From Candidatus Mediterraneibacter gallistercoris (GTDB taxonomy: Bacteria > Bacillota_A > Clostridia > Lachnospirales > Lachnospiraceae), in assembly GCA_019119745.1 (NCBI GenBank), contig DWWI01000255.1:1-20404 (forward strand): a DNA stretch of 20,404 bases. Reading direction: 5' to 3'. Positions 15,238-20,404 of this stretch are shown one piece after another (the stretch's first letter is position 1; the number at the start of each line of letters is the position of its first letter). Below the pieces are notes generated by a model. It worked only from the letters and a program-made list of their open reading frames with translations. It was not told the DNA's origin and made no database searches. Position numbers and translations under genes: made by a program.

Positions 15238-17622
15238 ATGGAAAAAATTTCATTAAATCAGGGATGGAAATGTTACAGGAGCAGGGAACCGGAGCGTGTG
15301 TTTGATACAGATCTTCCCCACGACGCCATGCTTCTGGACAGTAAAAGTGAAAACAGTCCGGGCGGGGTAAATACCGGATGGTATGATGCGCAGGATTATA
15401 CATATGAGAAAACCGTGAAAGTACCGGAAGAATGGAAAGAAAAGAAAGTTATTGCAGAATTTGAAGGAGTATACCGAAAAGCTACTGTTACAGTAAATGG
15501 GGAAAAAGCAGCATATCACAGCTACGGATACACAGGATTTTATGTGGATCTAACGAACTTCCTTAAATACGGAGAGGAGAATCTGCTCCGTGTAGAGGCG
15601 GTCAACAGCGACCAGCCGAACAGCCGCTGGTATTCGGGAACCGGAATCTACCGGCCGGTTTGGTTGTATGTGCTTCCCAAACAGCATATCTGTCTTGATG
15701 GAATACGTGTCACTACCCTTGACTATGCAGAACGCAGGGTACAGGTGACTGTTGATACCTGCGGGGACGGCGATATCAGTCTGGAGATGGCGGAAGATAC
15801 TGGAGACGGCAGTATACTTGCAGAAACAACAGGAAATGCAGTAAATGGAAAATTTACATGGAAATTTACAGCGCCGGGGGCAGAACTGTGGTCACCGGAG
15901 TCTCCGACATTGTATACGATAAAAGCAAAATTCGGAGATGATGTGCAGAAGGTAAGATTCGGAATCCGGTCTGTCAAATGTACACCGGAAAAAGGATTCT
16001 GCCTGAATGGGAAACGGATCATTCTCAGAGGGGCCTGCATTCATCATGACAACGGCCTTTTGGGCGCCTGCGCTTATGATTTCGCAGAAAGACGTAAGAT
16101 ACGGCTTTTACTGGAAAACGGGTACAATGCTGTGAGGAGCGCGCATAATCCATGTTCAAAGGCGATGCTTGAGGCGTGTGATGAGATGGGAATGCTGGTG
16201 ATGGACGAGTATATTGATGCATGGTATATCCATAAGACAAAATATGACTATGCGGATGAGATGGAGAAAAATTACCGGGATGATCTGGCTGATATCGTGG
16301 CAAAAGATTATAATCATCCGTCTGTTGTCATGTATTCTACAGGAAATGAAGTGTCTGAGACAGCACAGAAAAAAGGGATTGCGCTTTGCGGGAAACTGAC
16401 GGACAGGTTTCATGAACTGGATGCCACCCGGCCGGTGACATGCGGCATCAATATATTCTTTAATTTCCTCAGTTCAATGGGATTCGGGGTTTACAGTGAT
16501 AAAAAAGCGGATCAGGCAGTGAAAAACGCGAAAAAGAAAAAAGCGGTCGGAAGTGAATTCTTCAATAAACTGTCCGGGATTATGGGCGCGGATTTCATGA
16601 AATTCGGAGCGACATTGTATCCCTGTGATCTGAAGACAAGGGATGCGTTTGCAAATATGGACATTGCCGGATATAATTACGGGATCAACAGATATGAGCA
16701 TGATCTGAAAAAATATCCGACTCGGATGATCCTCGGATCCGAGACCTTCTGTTCGGACGCATACAGATTTTATGAACTGGCAAAAAAACATCCGCGCATT
16801 ATCGGAGATTTCGTATGGGCCGGAATGGATTACCTTGGCGAGGCAGGCATAGGTTCCTGTGAATATAAAGAATACGCACCGCGTTTTGACGGTGGTCTGG
16901 GATGGGTGAGCGCAGGTTCCGGACGGCTGGATCTGACCGGAAAACCTCTTGCTGAGATGGCATATACGAGGGTTGCATTCGGACTTCAGGATATCGCAAT
17001 TGGTGTGGTCCCGGTCAATAATACAAACAGCCCGCACTCTCCGTCAGCCTGGAAGATGACCAATGCCATCGAGAGCTGGTCATGGAACGGCTGTGATGGT
17101 AAAGAGGCAAAAGTGGAAGTGTATGCGCGGGCGCATCATGTATCTATCTATATAAACAGCGATCATGCAGCAGGAACAAAAGAGATGAAGAATGACTGCC
17201 GCGCAGTATTTCACACGGTATATGAACCGGGGGAGATCAGAGCCGTATCTTTTGACGAACATGGCAATAAGCTGGCAGAATGTACTCTTAAGACAGCCGG
17301 GGAAGAGACGAGGCTTACGCTGGAACCGGAACAGAAAGAATTATCCCAAGGTGATCTGCTCTATGTCAGGATGAAATATACCGATGACAATGGAACGGTG
17401 AAACCTCTTGCAAGAGGCGATATTAAAGTCAGGGTAGAGGGTGGAAAAATACTGGGGATCGGAAGCGCCTGCCCGTATTATGAAAGAAGCTATCTCGGGG
17501 ATGCATCAGACACATATTACGGAGAAGCCATGGTGATCCTGCGACCGGATAAAGCCGGCAAGATCACAGTGAATGCCGAAAGCAGATATGGCAGCGCCCG
17601 GACGGAGGTAGAGATATCATGA
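15238..17622 (+). CDS. GH2 family glycoside hydrolase (beta-galactosidase-like)
   Basis: This 794-residue enzyme has the GH2 layout. A jelly-roll sugar-binding domain covers residues about 1-150 (LPHDAML, NSRWYSGTGIYRPVWL), followed by an immunoglobulin-like domain to about 250. The TIM barrel begins LNGKRIILRGACIHHDNG and contains NAVRSAHNP. The acid/base is Glu371 in STGNEVSE, and the nucleophile is Glu502 in ILGSETF. Two C-terminal beta domains follow (DUF4982-like and GH2_C5-like). There is no signal peptide, so it probably acts in the cytoplasm on imported sugars. The frame opens at 15169, but that start lies inside a hairpin; the ATG at 15238 has AGAGGG about 9 bases upstream. It overlaps the next gene by four bases. 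The sugar specificity cannot be told from sequence. Confidence 0.93.
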   Translation: MEKISLNQGWKCYRSREPERVFDTDLPHDAMLLDSKSENSPGGVNTGWYDAQDYTYEKTVKVPEEWKEKKVIAEFEGVYRKATVTVNGEKAAYHSYGYTGFYVDLTNFLKYGEENLLRVEAVNSDQPNSRWYSGTGIYRPVWLYVLPKQHICLDGIRVTTLDYAERRVQVTVDTCGDGDISLEMAEDTGDGSILAETTGNAVNGKFTWKFTAPGAELWSPESPTLYTIKAKFGDDVQKVRFGIRSVKCTPEKGFCLNGKRIILRGACIHHDNGLLGACAYDFAERRKIRLLLENGYNAVRSAHNPCSKAMLEACDEMGMLVMDEYIDAWYIHKTKYDYADEMEKNYRDDLADIVAKDYNHPSVVMYSTGNEVSETAQKKGIALCGKLTDRFHELDATRPVTCGINIFFNFLSSMGFGVYSDKKADQAVKNAKKKKAVGSEFFNKLSGIMGADFMKFGATLYPCDLKTRDAFANMDIAGYNYGINRYEHDLKKYPTRMILGSETFCSDAYRFYELAKKHPRIIGDFVWAGMDYLGEAGIGSCEYKEYAPRFDGGLGWVSAGSGRLDLTGKPLAEMAYTRVAFGLQDIAIGVVPVNNTNSPHSPSAWKMTNAIESWSWNGCDGKEAKVEVYARAHHVSIYINSDHAAGTKEMKNDCRAVFHTVYEPGEIRAVSFDEHGNKLAECTLKTAGEETRLTLEPEQKELSQGDLLYVRMKYTDDNGTVKPLARGDIKVRVEGGKILGIGSACPYYERSYLGDASDTYYGEAMVILRPDKAGKITVNAESRYGSARTEVEIS

Positions 17623-18206
17623 AAGAGAGATGGCTACAATTTCAGGAAAAGCATCCGAAAGCCGCAAAGTGGCTTTACCAGATTTCCTATTTCTGGGTAT
17701 TCAGTATGGGGGTTACGATCCTGCAGTATCTGATGTTTACATTTTTCCCATATCTTTTCGGGATCGGTCTGGCGGGGGTAGAGTTTATGTGGCCTCAGAT
17801 ACCGATCCGTTTTGCCGGATTTGATTATAAATGGAATATCCTTGGATATGAAGTGGCGAGAAATGTGGCAGGGGAGGTAGTGATCGGTGGAGGGCTGGGA
17901 TATTTTATCAGCTATGAGCTTGGAACCTTTCTGGCACAATGTGTGAATTTCCCCCTGCAGAGAAATATCACTTTTAAAAGTCACGGGAATATCGCGTGGC
18001 AGATCCTCTGGTATTTTATTGCATGGGTGCTGATCTCTCTTGTGTGCAATGCGGTGAATGGACTTTGGATGCCGATCGCGCAGAATTATTTTGCACCTGC
18101 CGTCTACAATATACTTGTTACATTTATTACCGGGGGTGTTTCTATGGTGATTTATTTCTTTGTATATAAGATTATTTTCCCGGAAGGAGAGGCAAAGAAA
18201 AATTGA
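17619..18206 (+). CDS. GtrA-like integral membrane protein
   Basis: This 195-residue protein has four to five hydrophobic segments, at residues about 24-50, 80-105, 120-145 and 160-185. The motif CVNFPLQRNITFKSHGN near residue 110-125 resembles the NF..NR.WTF motif of the GtrA family. Those proteins are membrane components linked to polyprenyl-phosphate sugar translocation and cell-surface glycosylation. The loop between the first segments is longer than usual (PYLFGIGLAGVEFMWPQIPIRFAGFDYKWN). GGAGG lies 10 bases before the ATG, and the start overlaps the GH2 stop by four bases, so the two are co-translated. A link between a glycosidase and a lipid-sugar handling protein is inference. The family call is moderate. 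Confidence 0.68.
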   Translation: MKERWLQFQEKHPKAAKWLYQISYFWVFSMGVTILQYLMFTFFPYLFGIGLAGVEFMWPQIPIRFAGFDYKWNILGYEVARNVAGEVVIGGGLGYFISYELGTFLAQCVNFPLQRNITFKSHGNIAWQILWYFIAWVLISLVCNAVNGLWMPIAQNYFAPAVYNILVTFITGGVSMVIYFFVYKIIFPEGEAKKN

Positions 18207-18209
18207 CTA

Positions 18210-18218
18210 TGCTATAAT
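18210..18218 (+). promoter_or_regulatory. Extended -10 promoter upstream of the two-component genes
   Basis: TGCTATAAT matches the extended -10 form TGnTATAAT exactly. No good -35 is present at 17 bases, as is common for extended -10 promoters. It lies just after the GtrA-like gene's stop and about 50 bases before the response regulator ATG, so the two-component pair can be expressed apart from the glycosidase genes. Confidence 0.65.
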
Positions 18219-18230
18219 AAAACAATTACA

Positions 18231-18260
18231 AACGGGGATTGAGAAAGCAAAACGGGGGAT
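18231..18260 (+). promoter_or_regulatory. Direct repeat in the response-regulator leader, possible LytTR site
   Basis: AACGGGGAT (18231-18239) and AACGGGGGAT (18251-18260) are near-identical direct repeats 20 bases apart start to start, about two helical turns. LytTR proteins typically bind paired direct repeats with this spacing. The second copy includes the ribosome site of the regulator gene, so the similarity may reflect that constraint instead. Confidence 0.35.
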
Positions 18261-18266
18261 GGTTTT

Positions 18267-18977
18267 ATGATCAGGATTGCGGTAATTGACGACGAGAAGG
18301 AAGAGCAGGAGAGGCTTCTGGGATATTATCAGAGGCTTCGGGAAGAAGTACATGAGGATCTGGATATCCATACTTATCTGTCCGGCGATGCGTTCCTCAG
18401 TGCGCAGGATGCATCCTTTGATCTGATCTGTCTGGATATCGATATGGACGGACTGGACGGCATCAGCACAGCGAAAGAAATAAGAAAAAATGATGAACAG
18501 GTTATTATTATTTTTGTGACAAATATGGCGCAGATGGCAATCCGCGGTTACGAAGTCCAGGCTCTGGATTTTGTAGTTAAACCTGTAAATTATTATTCAT
18601 TTGCCATGAAGATGACCAATGCATTCCGAATGCTCAAAAACCGCAAAAGCCGGACTATCGTTCTGACAACGACCAGTGGGATGCTGAAGATATCTACAGA
18701 CGATCTCTACTATGTGGAAGTGAACGGACATTATCTGTATTATCATACAAAGGACCAGACCATCCGACAGAAGGCATCCATGAAAGAAATTGAGGACAGG
18801 CTTGCAGGTCTGTCCTTTAAGCGCTGTAATAACTGCTATCTCGTAAACCTGAAATATGTAGACTGCGTGAATAAAGATGACCTGAAGGTAGGAAATGAAT
18901 GGCTGAAGATCAGCAGACCCCGCAAGAAAGAATTCCTGCAGGCACTGGCTAATTATATGGGAGGAATTGATTTATGA
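18267..18977 (+). CDS. LytTR family response regulator
   Basis: This 236-residue cytoplasmic DNA-binding regulator has a receiver domain at residues about 1-120. The acidic pair is in VIDDE, the phosphorylated Asp57 is in LICLDIDMDGLDG, Thr85 is in FVTN and Lys105 is in FVVKP. Residues about 130-232 form a LytTR domain (LYYVEVNGHYLYYHT, FKRCNNCYLVNLKYV, LKISRPRKKEF). It is the AgrA/LytR type of regulator, which binds paired direct repeats upstream of target genes. The GHKL sensor kinase starts within its stop (four-base overlap). No peptide pheromone gene or AgrB-like protease was found nearby. Its proximity to glycosidase genes suggests, but does not show, control of them. Confidence 0.95.
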   Translation: MIRIAVIDDEKEEQERLLGYYQRLREEVHEDLDIHTYLSGDAFLSAQDASFDLICLDIDMDGLDGISTAKEIRKNDEQVIIIFVTNMAQMAIRGYEVQALDFVVKPVNYYSFAMKMTNAFRMLKNRKSRTIVLTTTSGMLKISTDDLYYVEVNGHYLYYHTKDQTIRQKASMKEIEDRLAGLSFKRCNNCYLVNLKYVDCVNKDDLKVGNEWLKISRPRKKEFLQALANYMGGIDL

Positions 18978-20254
18978 TGCTTGAAATGTGGAATGACATA
19001 TCCTATATGGTGGAGCTGCTGGCTGCATGTATGCTTTTCCTTTTCCCTTTAAGGAAGAGAAAGGGATTTGCGGTAAAAACGGCAGGATTTACTGTTTTGT
19101 TCATACTGATTTCCTATGTAGTGAATTCAAACTGGGATCTGACATCGAACGGGGCGCTTACGTTTGTCTACTGGGCGGCGTATCTCCTTGTGATGTGGCT
19201 GTATGTGTGGCTTTGTATGGGCGGTTCTTCCATAAAAGCAGTCTACTATGCGATCTATGCATGTGCGGTGCAGCATATCGCCTATGATGTTTATCTGATC
19301 TACGCCATATTAGGAGGAAATAATTACATCATTATCGTATTGATCTTCGCTGTAGTCTATTTGCTCGCCTACTTTTTCGCTGCGCGTAATTTGACCCGGG
19401 AGAACAGTTTTATGCCAGATCGCAGATCACTTTTCCCAATCGCGACGATCGTGATCCTTGTGTGGATCCTGAGTATCATGGACGATTCCTTTGTTTCGGG
19501 ATTTGAATCCGGCGATCTGCATCGTGTTATTTACCGGATCTGTGATGCTCTGTGCTGTTTTTATGTTCTGTGGGTGCAGATCAGCCAGCGGGAGCTGGTA
19601 AGACTCCAAAGCGAACTGACGGGTATTAACGCCGCATGGAGACTAAAAAAAGAGCAGTATGAAATGACTGAAGATACGATTGAAAATATTAATCGAAAAT
19701 GTCATGACCTGAAACATCAGATCCGTGAATTGCGCAATCTGTCTGACGATCAGGAGAGGGAAGCATATTTGAATGAGCTGGAGAATGATATCATGATCTA
19801 TGACACTGCCCTGCAGACCGGAAACCGGGCTCTGGATATTGTGCTTATGGAAAAGGCTCTGTATTGTAAGAATCACAGGATCAACTGGACGTGCATGGCA
19901 GATGGCTCGAAACTAGGGATAATGAAAGTGGAAGATATATATGCCGTATTCGGAAATGCTCTGGAAAATGCGATCCACGCTGTAATGGACCTGAAAGATG
20001 AGATGAAGCGGGTGATAAGCGTAAAGATCATTTCTCAGAACAGCATCCTTGTGATTCAGATCCAGAATTACTATAATGGCGATCTCCGGTTTGAAAACGG
20101 CCTGCCGGTGACAACAAAGAAAAACAAGCGGGATCACGGATATGGCATGAAGAGTATCCGCTATACTGCTGAAAAATATAATGGAACAATAACAGTCAAC
20201 ACAGGAGAAGATATCTTTACTCTTCAAATCCTGATTCCCTTGCCGGAACAGTAG
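18974..20254 (+). CDS. GHKL-domain sensor histidine kinase (AgrC-like)
   Basis: This 426-residue membrane kinase is the partner of the LytTR regulator. The N-terminal half holds about six membrane segments (residues about 10-205), with no large extracellular domain. A coiled-coil linker with the phosphoacceptor region follows: His244 in RKCHDLKHQIREL. The C-terminal GHKL ATPase domain shows an N box in FGNALENAIHAV and a G box in DHGYGMKSI. In AgrC relatives the membrane half binds a peptide or small ligand; here the ligand is unknown. GGGAGG lies 8 bases before the first of two adjacent ATG codons, and the start overlaps the regulator stop by four bases. Confidence 0.94.
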   Translation: MMLEMWNDISYMVELLAACMLFLFPLRKRKGFAVKTAGFTVLFILISYVVNSNWDLTSNGALTFVYWAAYLLVMWLYVWLCMGGSSIKAVYYAIYACAVQHIAYDVYLIYAILGGNNYIIIVLIFAVVYLLAYFFAARNLTRENSFMPDRRSLFPIATIVILVWILSIMDDSFVSGFESGDLHRVIYRICDALCCFYVLWVQISQRELVRLQSELTGINAAWRLKKEQYEMTEDTIENINRKCHDLKHQIRELRNLSDDQEREAYLNELENDIMIYDTALQTGNRALDIVLMEKALYCKNHRINWTCMADGSKLGIMKVEDIYAVFGNALENAIHAVMDLKDEMKRVISVKIISQNSILVIQIQNYYNGDLRFENGLPVTTKKNKRDHGYGMKSIRYTAEKYNGTITVNTGEDIFTLQILIPLPEQ

Positions 20255-20258
20255 AACA

Positions 20259-20287
20259 GAGCGGAAAGCTCAGAATCCTTTCCGCTC
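20259..20287. terminator. Hairpin between convergent genes, probable terminator
   Basis: GAGCGGAAAG (20259-20268) pairs perfectly with CTTTCCGCTC (20278-20287) over a 9-base loop, four bases after the sensor kinase stop. The next bases on the + strand are CTTTGCC, a poor T run. The right arm lies in the last codons of the convergent partial gene, so one structure may serve both strands. Confidence 0.5.
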
Positions 20288-20404
20288 CTTTGCCTTATCG
20301 ATAAGTTCTTTCGCCTCCTCGAATGCTTCGGGGAGGTATTCTTCTGTCCATTCTTTTCCGGCTTTCTCTTTTTTCTTGATTTCATTCCAGCTTTCCTGAG
20401 ACCC
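20270..20404 (-). CDS. C-terminal 44 residues of an unidentified protein (5' end outside window)
   Basis: The minus strand is open from the right edge to a TGA at 20270-20272. The readable tail ends KEWTEEYLPEAFEEAKELIDKAKERKGF, a charged, strongly helical stretch with no hydrophobic segment. The frame has no internal stop over 44 codons, and its codon use resembles the neighbours, so it is probably a real gene end. It converges on the sensor kinase with 15 bases between the two stops. I do not recognise the protein. Confidence 0.6.
   Translation of the reverse strand, partial: GSQESWNEIKKKEKAGKEWTEEYLPEAFEEAKELIDKAKERKGF

Noticed and set aside
18201..18218. TTGACT followed by TATAAT as a classical promoter
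   Set aside because: The two boxes are only a few bases apart, far too close for -35/-10. The extended -10 reading is preferred.
1..20404. CRISPR array, tRNA, rRNA, insertion sequence or integration site
   Set aside because: No regularly spaced repeats, no cloverleaf-like or rRNA segments in the short gaps, and no transposase with terminal inverted repeats were seen. The Rpn gene has no flanking repeats that I could find.

Overview
The window looks like chromosomal DNA from a low-to-moderate G+C anaerobic Firmicute, most likely a gut Lachnospiraceae (Clostridia). The basis is strong AGGAGG-type ribosome sites, tightly overlapping genes, an anaerobic cobalamin gene block with a fused cobA-hemD, a LytTR/GHKL two-component pair, an Rpn-type PD-(D/E)XK protein and domain-permuted GH3 and GH2 glycosidases of the kind common in that family. 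No rRNA, tRNA, CRISPR array, insertion sequence or phage gene was seen. The taxon is inferred from gene style, not from a marker gene.

Region 1 (1-5818, + strand) begins inside cobQ and runs through hemC and a cobA-hemD fusion. These three overlap, and they encode the tetrapyrrole entry steps (hydroxymethylbilane, uroporphyrinogen III, precorrin-2) together with a late amidation step of cobalamin synthesis. A PHP-family phosphatase, a SAM methyltransferase, a small DUF6483-like protein and a sugar O-acetyltransferase follow with short gaps. A strong intrinsic terminator ends the run.

Region 2 (5845-7660, - strand) holds an Rpn-family nuclease with a TTG start, a 325-base gap with no credible gene but several perfect short hairpins, and a TetR-type regulator. 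The regulator diverges from region 3, a lone glycogen branching enzyme (glgB). The tetR-glgB gap carries a direct repeat flanking an inverted repeat, a candidate operator. Region 4 (9683-11524, - strand) is a marR-MATE efflux pair. It has a fully consensus promoter, and inverted repeats sit over the expected transcription start.

Region 5 (11752-20254, + strand) is the most interesting part. It contains a very large GH3 enzyme with permuted domains and a membrane segment at each end, an uncharacterised four-helix membrane protein, a cytoplasmic GH2 enzyme, a GtrA-like membrane protein and a LytTR response regulator with its GHKL sensor kinase. I read it as a possible membrane-linked glycoside or glycan processing module with an adjacent sensory pair. 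The substrate, and any control by the sensor pair, are inference. A partial gene on the opposite strand enters at the right edge.
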